Notes under the pieces: model-generated
What the model was told of the DNA's origin: nothing
The model's database searches: none
The model's input: the letters and a program-made list of their open reading frames with translations, nothing else
Program-made: the position numbers and the translations under genes
Assembly (NCBI RefSeq): GCF_038069765.1
Contig: NZ_JBBPFS010000003.1
Span: 62,001 to 126,000, forward strand
From: Arthrobacter_B sp038069765
GTDB taxonomy: Bacteria; Actinomycetota; Actinomycetes; Actinomycetales; Micrococcaceae
Direction: 5' to 3'
DNA: 64,000 nucleotides
Shown: positions 16,339 through 23,984 of the stretch, one piece after another
Layout: each line of letters opens with the position of its first letter
Numbering within the stretch: the first letter of the stretch is position 1

Positions 16339-17226
16339 TTACTTCTCTGTTGCGTCCGCGGCGGGTGCCTCGGCGGCAGCTTCGGCCGGAGCCTCGGCAG
16401 CCGGAGCAGCTTCCGCTGCCGGTGCAGCGTCAGCAGCGGGGGCAGCGTCAGCGGCGGGGGCAGCTGCGCCTTCGAGGAGTTCGCGCTCCCACTCAGCAAG
16501 CGGCTCTGCCGGTGCTTCCGTGTTGCCGGACTTGTTGTGGCGGGCGATCAGGCCCTCAGCAACGGCGTCGGCGATAACGCGGGTCAGCAGGTTGACGGAG
16601 CGGATGGCGTCGTCGTTGCCCGGGATCGGGAAGTCGACGTCATCGGGATCGCAGTTGCTGTCCAGGATGGCCACAACGGGGATGTTGAGCTTCTTGGCCT
16701 CGTCGATGGCGAGGTGTTCCTTCTGGGTGTCCACGATCCAGACCACGGACGGAGCCTTGGTCAGGTTGCGGATGCCGCCGAGGTTGGTCTGCAGCTTGGT
16801 GAGCTCGCGCTTCAGCAGCAGCAGTTCCTTCTTGGTGTGGCCGGAACCGGCAACATCGTCGAAGTCGATTTCTTCGAGTTCCTTCAGACGCTGGATGCGC
16901 TTGGCAACGGTCTGGAAGTTGGTGAGCATACCGCCGAGCCAGCGCTGGTTCACGTAGGGCTGGCCAACACGGGTGGCCTGCTCGGCGATGGCTTCCTGAG
17001 CCTGCTTCTTGGTACCGACAAACAGTACGGTTCCGCCGTGGGCAACGGTGGCCTTGACGAACTCGTAGGCGCGGTCGATGTAGGACAGCGACTGCTGCAG
17101 GTCGATGATGTAGATGCCGTTGCGCTCGGTGAAGATGAAGCGCTTCATCTTCGGGTTCCAGCGACGGGTCTGGTGTCCAAAGTGGACGCCGCTGTCGAGC
17201 AGCTGGCGCATTGTAACGACGGGCAT
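16339..17226 (-). CDS. rpsB: 30S ribosomal protein S2
   Basis: 295 residues. Starts MPVVTMRQLLDSGVHFGHQT and contains the S2 signatures RWNPKMKRFIF and PYVNQRWLGGMLTNF and VDTQKEHLAIDEAKKLNIPV. The last 50 residues are an Ala/Pro/Glu-rich tail with repeats of the type PAADAAPAAEA, common in actinobacterial S2 but not needed for the ribosomal fold. First gene of the leftward operon. Earlier in-frame starts upstream are not supported by the family N-terminus. Confidence 0.96.
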   Translation of the reverse strand: MPVVTMRQLLDSGVHFGHQTRRWNPKMKRFIFTERNGIYIIDLQQSLSYIDRAYEFVKATVAHGGTVLFVGTKKQAQEAIAEQATRVGQPYVNQRWLGGMLTNFQTVAKRIQRLKELEEIDFDDVAGSGHTKKELLLLKRELTKLQTNLGGIRNLTKAPSVVWIVDTQKEHLAIDEAKKLNIPVVAILDSNCDPDDVDFPIPGNDDAIRSVNLLTRVIADAVAEGLIARHNKSGNTEAPAEPLAEWERELLEGAAAPAADAAPAADAAPAAEAAPAAEAPAEAAAEAPAADATEK

Positions 17227-17657
17227 GTCGTCACTCCTTCCGGCAGTAGTAGGCGTGCTGAAGCACGGTTGTCCTGCTGCCAATTGACGGTTTATAGCTG
17301 TACGCCCGGGCGGGCGAAGCTCCTGGTGCCCATCAGCTGAAATCTCAGCATGCCTTCCCTGCCGGCTTACCGGACCGATGGAAAGGCACCCGCGGACGTT
17401 CCTCAGGAATGACCGGGATAATTGGGGCACGCGTAGTCAGAATTCAGTACCGGTTGCCGCTCGGATTTCGGTGAAACCAAGGCGGCACCCTCCCTGCGGG
17501 CAGGGAACATGGCACAGCAAACTGCTTCGTCAACTATACACCAGCAACGCAGTGCTTTTGTCCTCCCCGGCACTGCTTCGGGCTCCCGCCGGTTCAGGTA
17601 ATCCACAGCCCGTGAAAGGGGCGGTGCGGCCGGAAGAAACCGGCACAGACTACTGGC
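17227..17657. other. Divergent spacer between rpsB and the M23 gene
   Basis: 431 bases. It must hold the rpsB promoter and leader on the minus strand and the M23 promoter on the plus strand. A TATAGT is readable on the minus strand near 17537, but no convincing -35 partner was found. No gene with coding character is seen. Confidence 0.5.
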
Positions 17658-18473
17658 ATGGACCTTTCCCCTCAGTGCAGAGTCCGTCGCCATCGACCGA
17701 CGACACTGCTTCCGACGACGCAGCTTCCGTCCGGAGCGCGTCCGTCCCAGGCGCGTCCGTCCCAGACACGGCGGTCCAAGGCACGGCGGTCCAAGGCACG
17801 GCGGTCCAAGGCACAACCGTCCGGGGCACGGCTGTTTAGAGGACATCCGTCCAGGCTGCATCTGCTCAGGGCGCGTATGTTCAGGGCGCGTATGTTCAGG
17901 GCGCGTATGTTCAGCGCGCAGCGCCGATCCCGGTTGAGACCACTGGCCTGGGCCGGAATTTTGGCGGGGTTGTTCCTTGCCGTGACGGTTCCTGCCGCGG
18001 GCTGGGATCAAGGGGCCGGCAGTGGACCGCAGGCGGTCAGCAGTTATGAGCCGGAATGGAGCTGGCCGCTCTCCCCCGCGCCCGCCCTGGTGCGCCCCTT
18101 TGAAGCTCCGCCGCAGCGGTGGCTCGCCGGACACCGGGGCGTGGATCTGGCTGCGCCGCCCGGAGCACCGGTATTCAGCCCGGCCGCCGGGACCGTGACC
18201 TTCGCCGGTTGGGTGGTGAACCGCCCGGTACTCACAGTGGATCTGGGCGACGGTCTGCTTGCCAGTTTTGAACCTGTGCTTGCGGAGAAATCGGCCGGCG
18301 ACTCGGTGGCCGAAGGCGAGGTGCTGGGCACGCTTGCCGATCCGGCGTCCGCGGTTCCGGGCCACTGTGCCGCGTCCTGCCTGCATTGGGGTGTTCGCCT
18401 CAACCGGGAATACGTGAATCCGCTGAAGTACGTTACGGACCGGAGGCCGTCGGTGCTGTTGCCGCTGAAGTGA
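17658..18473 (+). CDS. M23 (LytM-like) peptidase-domain protein, probably inactive
   Basis: 271 residues from this ATG; a start at 17907 (MFSAQRRSRLRPL) would give 188 residues and a textbook signal peptide (helix AWAGILAGLFLAVTVPAAG). The C-terminal M23 domain has the first metal ligands in GHRGVDLAAPPGAP (H159, D163), but the HxH motif reads CLHWG: the first His is Cys241, only H243 remains. Such forms are known in actinobacteria and are likely non-catalytic cell-wall binding or activator proteins. The N-terminal 85 residues are Arg-rich and built on two 15-bp tandem repeats, so they may be untranslated. Confidence 0.75.
   Translation: MDLSPQCRVRRHRPTTLLPTTQLPSGARPSQARPSQTRRSKARRSKARRSKAQPSGARLFRGHPSRLHLLRARMFRARMFRARMFSAQRRSRLRPLAWAGILAGLFLAVTVPAAGWDQGAGSGPQAVSSYEPEWSWPLSPAPALVRPFEAPPQRWLAGHRGVDLAAPPGAPVFSPAAGTVTFAGWVVNRPVLTVDLGDGLLASFEPVLAEKSAGDSVAEGEVLGTLADPASAVPGHCAASCLHWGVRLNREYVNPLKYVTDRRPSVLLPLK
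17768..17812. repeat. Three tandem 15-bp repeats near the M23 gene start
   Basis: ACGGCGGTCCAAGGC occurs three times perfectly in tandem. If the long M23 start is real it encodes RRSKA repeated; if the short start is used it lies in the leader. Confidence 0.85.
17866..17910. repeat. Second set of three tandem 15-bp repeats
   Basis: TCAGGGCGCGTATGT three times perfectly in tandem, in frame with the M23 gene (RARMF repeated). Each unit supplies an in-frame ATG (17877, 17892, 17907), so the gene has three equally placed start candidates. Confidence 0.85.
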
Positions 18474-18543
18474 AGATTGTCGGCCCGAAAGCCATTGTCG
18501 GCCTGACAGAACATAAAAGACCCTGACAGAGACATAGAAGACA

Positions 18544-18587
18544 GAAAAACAGGTATGGCCGGCCCCGCCGGGCCCGGCCATACCTGT
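18544..18587 (-). terminator. Intrinsic terminator after the acyl-CoA dehydrogenase gene
   Basis: Perfect 14-bp stem (18549-18562 with 18574-18587), followed on the minus strand by TTTTTCTG. It ends leftward transcription and also lies behind the rightward M23 gene. Degenerate repeats of the type TTCAGCACTG fill 18600-18670 between it and the gene stop. Confidence 0.8.
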
Positions 18588-18708
18588 CCACCGCTGTGTC
18601 TTCAGCACTGTTGAGCACTGTTCAGCACTGAGTCTTCAGCACTTTTCCACCGCTGGGTCTTCAGCTCTTCAGCCCGGCAGCTATTGCCGGGCGCGGTCGG
18701 AACGTTTC

Positions 18709-19893
18709 CTAGACGAATGCCGCCACGCCGGTGATGGCGCGGCCGGTGACGAGGGTGTTGATTTCGTAGGTGCCCTCGTAAGAGTAAATCGCTTCGGCGT
18801 CGGCGAAGATCTTGGCCATGCCGTAGTCGGTGACGATTCCGTTGCCGCCGAGGATGCTGCGGCCCATGGCCACGGTCTCGCGCATGCGGGCCGTGGTGAA
18901 GGCCTTGGCCAGTGCGGACTGCTCGTCCTTGGCCTTGCCGAGATCTTCGAGCTGCGCCAGGCGGACCATCATGCCCAGCGAACTGACCGTGTTGCCCAGC
19001 ATCTGGACCAGCTGTTCCTGGATCAGCTGGAAGGAGGCCAGCGGCTTGCCGAACTGGTGGCGTTCCACGGCGTACTTGCGGGCGACGTCGAAGGCTGCCA
19101 TCTGCTGGCCGACTGCCTGCCACGCGACCGACAGACGGGTGACCTTGAGGACCTTGTTCGTGTCCTTGAAGCTGTTGGCGCCTTTGAGGTGGAAGTCGTC
19201 GCTGACCACCACGTTGTCCAGGACAATGTCAGCGTTCTGCACGGTGCGCAGGGCAATCTTGTTTTCGATCTTGGTGGCGCTGTAGCCCTTGGTCTTGGTG
19301 TCGACCAGGAAGCCCTTCACTTGGTTGTCCGCCACGTCGCGGGCGTAGATAACGACCCAGTCGGAGAACGTGGCGTTGCCGATCCAGCGCTTCTCGCCGT
19401 TGAGGATCCAGTTATCGCCGTCGCGGCGTGCAGTGGTCCGGGTTCCACCGGCCACATCCGAGCCGCCCAGCGGTTCCGTCAGACCGAACGCGCCGATCTT
19501 CTTCATGGAGTAGATGTCCGGCAGCCAGGCGGCCTTCTGCTCTTCGGATGCCAGCGCTTCAATGGAGCCGGTGAAGAGTCCGTCATGGACACCCAGGAAA
19601 GTGGCAAACGAAGTATCGGCGCGGGTGAACTCCGCGTGGCACAGGCCGGCAAACAGGTTGGAGTGGCCCTGCCGGTACACCGGGCTCATGACATCCAGTT
19701 CGGCAATCTTCGGAATCATGTGGTGCGGGAACTCCCCCGCGTTCCACCAGTCCGCGGCGTACGGCGTGACCTCGGTCTTCAACCATGCCCGGACCTCGTG
19801 GAGGCGGTCCCGCTCTTTGTCCGAGAGCAGGTCCTCGAATGCGTAGAAGTCGCCGTCCGCGTACGGAAGATTGTCGACGTCGATAGTTGCCAT
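18709..19893 (-). CDS. Acyl-CoA dehydrogenase, glutaryl-CoA dehydrogenase-like
   Basis: 394 residues, typical length. FAD/substrate segments GAFGLTEPLGGSDVAGGT and WILNGEKRWIGNATFSDW, and the C-terminal catalytic base in YEGTYEIN (about E373). The overall pattern is closest to the glutaryl-CoA dehydrogenase branch, which in lysine and tryptophan breakdown oxidises and decarboxylates glutaryl-CoA. It stands alone, with no pathway genes nearby, so the substrate is uncertain. Signature for ATG at 19893: MATIDVDNLPYADGDFYAF. Confidence 0.85.
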   Translation of the reverse strand: MATIDVDNLPYADGDFYAFEDLLSDKERDRLHEVRAWLKTEVTPYAADWWNAGEFPHHMIPKIAELDVMSPVYRQGHSNLFAGLCHAEFTRADTSFATFLGVHDGLFTGSIEALASEEQKAAWLPDIYSMKKIGAFGLTEPLGGSDVAGGTRTTARRDGDNWILNGEKRWIGNATFSDWVVIYARDVADNQVKGFLVDTKTKGYSATKIENKIALRTVQNADIVLDNVVVSDDFHLKGANSFKDTNKVLKVTRLSVAWQAVGQQMAAFDVARKYAVERHQFGKPLASFQLIQEQLVQMLGNTVSSLGMMVRLAQLEDLGKAKDEQSALAKAFTTARMRETVAMGRSILGGNGIVTDYGMAKIFADAEAIYSYEGTYEINTLVTGRAITGVAAFV

Positions 19894-20053
19894 GGAAATA
19901 TCCTTCGTTGCTGATCATCGATGATCCGGGACTGTGAATCCGGTCTCACCTATGTTACCCACCGGTAATATGATCCACAACACGGGCTCGGACGGCGCCG
20001 GGCCGCGGGGGCACGGAAGACGCGGGCGTGCAGGGCTCCAGGCAAGGCAAAAG

Positions 20054-20081
20054 AAAACACCCCGGTCCGAAGACCGGGGTG
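20054..20081 (-). terminator. Terminator after the CAU tRNA
   Basis: Perfect 10-bp stem CACCCCGGTC/GACCGGGGTG with a 4-base loop (20058-20081), followed on the minus strand by TTTTCTTTTG. It lies 55 bases beyond the tRNA 3' end. Confidence 0.85.
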
Positions 20082-20135
20082 CCAGCTGTGTTGCGACGCA
20101 TCCGGAAACGACACTCCGGCTCATCACGCATCTTG

Positions 20136-20209
20136 TAGGGCTGGTGGGGCTTGAACCCACGACCCACGGATTATGAGTCCGCTGCTCTGACCAGCTGAGC
20201 TACAGCCCC
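20136..20209 (-). tRNA. tRNA with CAU anticodon (Met elongator or Ile2)
   Basis: 74 bases, all four stems form. The anticodon loop is CTCATAA with CAT; acceptor GGGGCTG pairs with CAGCCCT (one terminal G-U), TA at 8-9, T-stem GTGGG/CCCAC with loop TTCAAGC, discriminator A. CCA is not encoded. It is not an initiator-like sequence. Elongator Met and lysidine-modified Ile2 share this anticodon; without comparison the identity stays open, with elongator Met favoured. Confidence 0.9.
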
Positions 20210-20308
20210 AGGACCCCTGAGGGCCTGGCTGCCCGCGAGGGCAATAGAAACATCCTAGTGTCTGCCGCAGCCGGGGAGCCAATTGGCTCCCCGGCCTGCC
20301 GAAGGCAA

Positions 20309-21505
20309 CTAGATGGCCCCCTGGGTCACCGGCCGCCCGTAGTACAAATCCTCGAATGTGGACAGGGTGGCATCCAGGCTGTGCCGCTCCACCATGGACC
20401 TGCTGTGGGCGCCCATTGCGGCCCGCTCCTCAGGGTCCAGCTCCAGGATCTCGGTCAGCCGCTTGCTCAGCTCATCGCTGTTGCCCGGGGTGAACAGGTA
20501 CCCGTTCCGGCCCGGATCCACCAGGTGCGGCAGCGCCATGGCATCGGCCAGGAGCACCGGGGTGGAGGCGGACATGGCTTCGAGCGTCACCAGGGACTGC
20601 AGTTCGGCGGTTCCCGGCATCACGAACACATCGGCGCGCTGGTAGGCCCGCCGCAGCTCCTCGTCGGACACGAGTCCGCGGAAAACCACGCGGTCTTCCA
20701 GCCCCAGCCGCTTGACCTGCGCCTGCAGGCTGGACTTGACCTCGCCGCCGCCCACAATCTCGGCGTGGACGTTCAGGTGCGCGGGAGCCTTGGCCACGGC
20801 GTCGATCATCACGTCCACGTGCTTTTCCTCAGCCAGCCGCCCGACAAACAGAACCGTGGGATGTTCGTTCCGCTCGACGGGCTCGCCCGGCTGCAGTTCG
20901 TAGACCGAAGCGTCGATGCCGTTGGACAGGGGCAGGACATCCGGCAGGAAGGCGTGGGCGTGCATGGCCTTGGCCGCCAGCGGCGTGGGCGTGGTGACCA
21001 CGGCCGCGCGGCCCATGACCTTACCCATGTCCTTCCACGAATTCTTGGCCACAATGTCCTTGAACCAGCGGGGAAACGGCAGGAAGGGGTCAAGGTTCGC
21101 GGGCATGAAGTGGTTGGTGGCGATGACCCTGATCCCGCGCTTCTCCGCCTCGTAGAGGGTGTACTCCCCCACCATGTAGTGGCACTGGATGTGCACCACG
21201 TCCGGCTGGACCCGGTCGAAGAGGAGGCTGATCTCCTTCTTGATCTGCCACGGCAGGCAGATGCGCCAGTACTCGTGCGTGGGTACGCCGTGGGACCGCA
21301 GGCGGTGGACCGGCCAGTCGCCGTCGAGATCGGAGCGGCTGCCGCCGTCAACGTCGTTAGGCGCCAGGACGTGCACGTTGTGGCCCCGTCCGTTCATGCC
21401 CTTGGCGAGGCGGTAGCCGAACTGTGCCGCGCCGTTGAGGTGCGGCGGATAGGTGTCACAGGCAATGAGGATCGTCAGCGGTTTGTCGGCCGTTGCGTCG
21501 GTCAA
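20309..21505 (-). CDS. GT4 family glycosyltransferase
   Basis: 398 residues, GT-B fold. N-terminal LIACDTYPPHLNGAAQFGYRLA with the glycine loop, and C-terminal donor-binding segment with the E-x7-E motif (ELQSLVTLE). Similar enzymes transfer mannose or glucose to lipid or polyol acceptors in actinobacteria (PimB/MgtA-type). It is the last gene of a coupled operon with a DMT permease (ATGA overlap) and a CDP-alcohol transferase, which suggests a membrane-lipid or polymer glycosylation role. Acceptor and donor cannot be read from sequence. Confidence 0.8.
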   Translation of the reverse strand: MTDATADKPLTILIACDTYPPHLNGAAQFGYRLAKGMNGRGHNVHVLAPNDVDGGSRSDLDGDWPVHRLRSHGVPTHEYWRICLPWQIKKEISLLFDRVQPDVVHIQCHYMVGEYTLYEAEKRGIRVIATNHFMPANLDPFLPFPRWFKDIVAKNSWKDMGKVMGRAAVVTTPTPLAAKAMHAHAFLPDVLPLSNGIDASVYELQPGEPVERNEHPTVLFVGRLAEEKHVDVMIDAVAKAPAHLNVHAEIVGGGEVKSSLQAQVKRLGLEDRVVFRGLVSDEELRRAYQRADVFVMPGTAELQSLVTLEAMSASTPVLLADAMALPHLVDPGRNGYLFTPGNSDELSKRLTEILELDPEERAAMGAHSRSMVERHSLDATLSTFEDLYYGRPVTQGAI

Positions 21506-22443
21506 AGGGAGCCCCTCTTTTGGTCTTTTCCAGTTTTCGCGGCGGCCTGCTTTTGCCGGTGCCGTGCCTCTGCCCGCCGCTGGATGACATCCGGATGGTA
21601 GCGGGAGAGCGCGAACACCCCCACGATAGCAATCAAAGCTGCCACGCCCATGGCAACGGCCGCCACTGCGGGCACGTCGGGCTGAAGTTCCTGGAGGACT
21701 CCGATGCCGATCGCAATGCCCACCATCGGGTCGATGACAGTGAGCCCGGCGATCACTAGGTCCGGCGGTCCGCTGGAGTAGGCGCTTTGTACGAACCAGG
21801 CCCCCAGCCCGCCAGCTACCGCAATGCCGACGACGGTGTACCAGGGGACGTTCAGCAGGAAACGGCCGTTCGGGTTGAGCAGGTCAGCGGTAATGACCTT
21901 CGTCAGGACGGCCACGAATCCGAACAGGACGCCGGCTCCGACAATGAACCCGATGGCCCCGATCCTGCGCCCAAACAACGCATTGAGTGTGCCGAAGAAC
22001 ACCACAACCACTGCCAGAATTAGGACGATGATCAGCTCCTGCGCCGGCTTGATCTCCCCCGGGTCACGGGTGACGCCGACGGCGAGGGAGACAAAAAGCG
22101 CGCTGCCGAGGACGCAGGCCACGATGGAGACAATGGTGACGCGGTTCATCCGCAGGCCCTGGTCGCGGGAGTTGACCACCGTGGTGATCACCAGGGCAAT
22201 GGAACCGATGGGCTGCACCACGGTCAGCGGAGCAAGGGTGAGCGCGGTGACGTTGAGCGCCATCCCCACCCCCAGCAGAAGCAGTCCCAGCAGCCAGCGG
22301 GGGTTGCGCAGCAGCCGCACCAGCTGGGAGGAATGGAGTTCCAGCCCGCCCGTGTCGGCGCTGACGGCGCTTCCCTGGCGCTGGGCACCGAAGGCCAGGA
22401 AGACGGCGCTGGCCAGGGCGCAGACGATTGCTACGCCAACCAT
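21502..22443 (-). CDS. DMT-superfamily membrane transporter (EamA/NIPA-like)
   Basis: 313 residues with about ten transmembrane segments and a basic C-terminal tail (RRAEARHRQKQAAAKTGKDQ). The pattern MALNVTALTLAPLTVVQPIG followed by SIALVITTVV matches the DMT family. Start at 22443 (MVGVAIVCALASAVFLAFG) overlaps the upstream transferase stop by one base; the stop overlaps the GT4 start. It could flip a lipid-linked intermediate or an unrelated solute; the tight coupling argues for a shared pathway. Confidence 0.75.
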   Translation of the reverse strand: MVGVAIVCALASAVFLAFGAQRQGSAVSADTGGLELHSSQLVRLLRNPRWLLGLLLLGVGMALNVTALTLAPLTVVQPIGSIALVITTVVNSRDQGLRMNRVTIVSIVACVLGSALFVSLAVGVTRDPGEIKPAQELIIVLILAVVVVFFGTLNALFGRRIGAIGFIVGAGVLFGFVAVLTKVITADLLNPNGRFLLNVPWYTVVGIAVAGGLGAWFVQSAYSSGPPDLVIAGLTVIDPMVGIAIGIGVLQELQPDVPAVAAVAMGVAALIAIVGVFALSRYHPDVIQRRAEARHRQKQAAAKTGKDQKRGSL

Positions 22444-23063
22444 CAGCCGTTCCCGGCCGCACTGCGCTCCCGGGCGTACTTGTGCCACGAGGCCCGCAGG
22501 TACCCAACCGCTGCAATGATGTGGCCCGCGCAGCCCAGCAGCAGCACGGTGTTTCCGGTGGTGGACAGCCACTCGTAGTCAAAACCGGGAACCCGCTGCA
22601 GCAGCAGGAGCGGGGCACCCAGCAGCAGCAGCGCCGTCCGGATTTTTCCGATGTTGCTGACCGGCAGGTCGGGGCTGCCGCGGAAGAGCACCAGGGCGTT
22701 GATGATAAGGATGGCATCGGGAATCACAATCGCCAGGACCAGCCATGCGGGTGCGATGCCCTGGACCACAAAGGTCACCGCCACCACAATCAGGGCCAGG
22801 CGGTCCGCCACGGGGTCCAGCCACTGGCCCACGCGGGATACCTGGTTCAGCCGGCGGGCCAGGTACCCGTCCACCCAGTCAGTGGAGCCGACCACCACGA
22901 GGGTGATGAAAGCCGGCCCGTAGTTTTCGTCCACAATAAGGGCGACGAAAAGCGGTACCCCCAGAAAGCGAAGGACCGTGATCAGGTTGGGAACGGTCCA
23001 GAAAGTGTCCGTGACCGTCATCTTGCGGCCCGGGCGTGTTCCTGCACCGATCAACCTGATCAC
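22443..23063 (-). CDS. CDP-alcohol phosphatidyltransferase
   Basis: 206 residues with the family signature D-G-x2-A-R-x8-G-x3-D-x3-D read as DGYLARRLNQVSRVGQWLDP followed by VADR, which binds two metal ions and the CDP-lipid. Five to six transmembrane helices. It joins an alcohol to a phosphatidyl group from CDP-diacylglycerol. The acceptor (glycerol-phosphate, inositol-phosphate or other) cannot be decided. GTG at 23063 has GGGAAG upstream; ATG at 23021 (MTVTDTFWTVPNL) is an alternative and fits the fold start. Confidence 0.85.
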   Translation of the reverse strand: MIRLIGAGTRPGRKMTVTDTFWTVPNLITVLRFLGVPLFVALIVDENYGPAFITLVVVGSTDWVDGYLARRLNQVSRVGQWLDPVADRLALIVVAVTFVVQGIAPAWLVLAIVIPDAILIINALVLFRGSPDLPVSNIGKIRTALLLLGAPLLLLQRVPGFDYEWLSTTGNTVLLLGCAGHIIAAVGYLRASWHKYARERSAAGNG

Positions 23064-23094
23064 GGCCCACTTCCCCTATCAGCGATGGCGGGAC

Positions 23095-23928
23095 CTACTT
23101 GGCGGAAAGCCTGCGGATCATCATGGCCATGGCCAGCAGCGATGCCGCCAGGACCGTCAGCGGCTGCCACCGCTCCTTGATCAGGGCCATGATGTCGTCG
23201 GCCGAAGACGCCCCGCTGCCCTGGTCGGAGGTGCCGGAGCTGCGCTGCTGAGCGGCCCGGCGTGCCTTGAGCTCGCGGATCTGCGCCTTGACGTCAACCT
23301 TTTCACCGAGGCCGTCGCGGACGGCCGCCATGTGCTCGCGCCGCTGGCGGGCACGGGTACGCAGTTCTTCGGGCGTCGCCTGGGCGGGCCCGTCGTCGGC
23401 CTGTTCCTTCTTCTTCTTTTCCTTGTCCTTGTCCTTGGGCTCCTTCGGCTTCTTCTCCAGCGTGGCCGGGTCGAAGCTGCGGCCTTCCTTCAGGACGCCA
23501 AGGTCATAGCGCAGGCCGTAGAGGGCTTCCTCGGGCAGCAGCGGCAGCGTCTTCTTGAACCTGTTGACGCCGATCAGTGCTCCCACGGCGGCAATCACCA
23601 GGAACAGCAGGGCCACCAGCAGGGCGGCGAGCCAGTCCGGCATGATCGTGCCCAGTCCGAGGATCGCGGCAACGATCAGCGCAATCGCCAGGGCCGCGGC
23701 GAAAAGCAGCGCAACGACCATAAAGGCCGCAGCCACTCCGGCCTTGATGCCCTTCTGCTTCATCTCGGCGGTGGCGAGGGCGAATTCGTCGTTCAGCTGA
23801 CGCGGGGTCAGGCGGGCCATCACCTTCGCCAGGCCCACCAATGACGAACTCCCTGCAGTCCTTCGTGTGCTAGCGGAGCGATTCATGCGCCCTGCCTCCG
23901 TCTCCTGATTAATCTTCGCCGTTGCCAT
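23095..23928 (-). CDS. Holin-X-like (phage holin family) membrane protein
   Basis: 277 residues. Two adjacent hydrophobic helices (about 48-110), then a Lys-rich acidic/basic linker (KPKEPKDKDKEKKKKE), a helical segment and a final hydrophobic stretch (LTVLAASLLAMAMMIRRL). The opening SLVGLAKVMARLTPRQLNDEFALATAEMKQKGIKAG, split here as KVMARLTPRQLNDEFALATA, is typical of the actinobacterial Holin-X (DUF1469-like) group, chromosomal proteins that are not real phage lysis holins. Function unknown, probably envelope-related. No phage genes nearby. Confidence 0.7.
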   Translation of the reverse strand: MATAKINQETEAGRMNRSASTRRTAGSSSLVGLAKVMARLTPRQLNDEFALATAEMKQKGIKAGVAAAFMVVALLFAAALAIALIVAAILGLGTIMPDWLAALLVALLFLVIAAVGALIGVNRFKKTLPLLPEEALYGLRYDLGVLKEGRSFDPATLEKKPKEPKDKDKEKKKKEQADDGPAQATPEELRTRARQRREHMAAVRDGLGEKVDVKAQIRELKARRAAQQRSSGTSDQGSGASSADDIMALIKERWQPLTVLAASLLAMAMMIRRLSAK

Positions 23929-23984
23929 TACCCAAAATTACCATTCTCCTCAGCTTTCACACTGTGAACAGGTTTCCCCTCACC

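Noticed and set aside
17403..18608. Minus-strand 401-codon frame opposite the M23 gene
   Set aside because: Composition is typical of a GC-rich shadow frame, and the plus strand has a recognisable domain.
23095..23928. Prophage lysis holin
   Set aside because: It is a chromosomal Holin-X-type protein with a long charged tail and no phage genes nearby.
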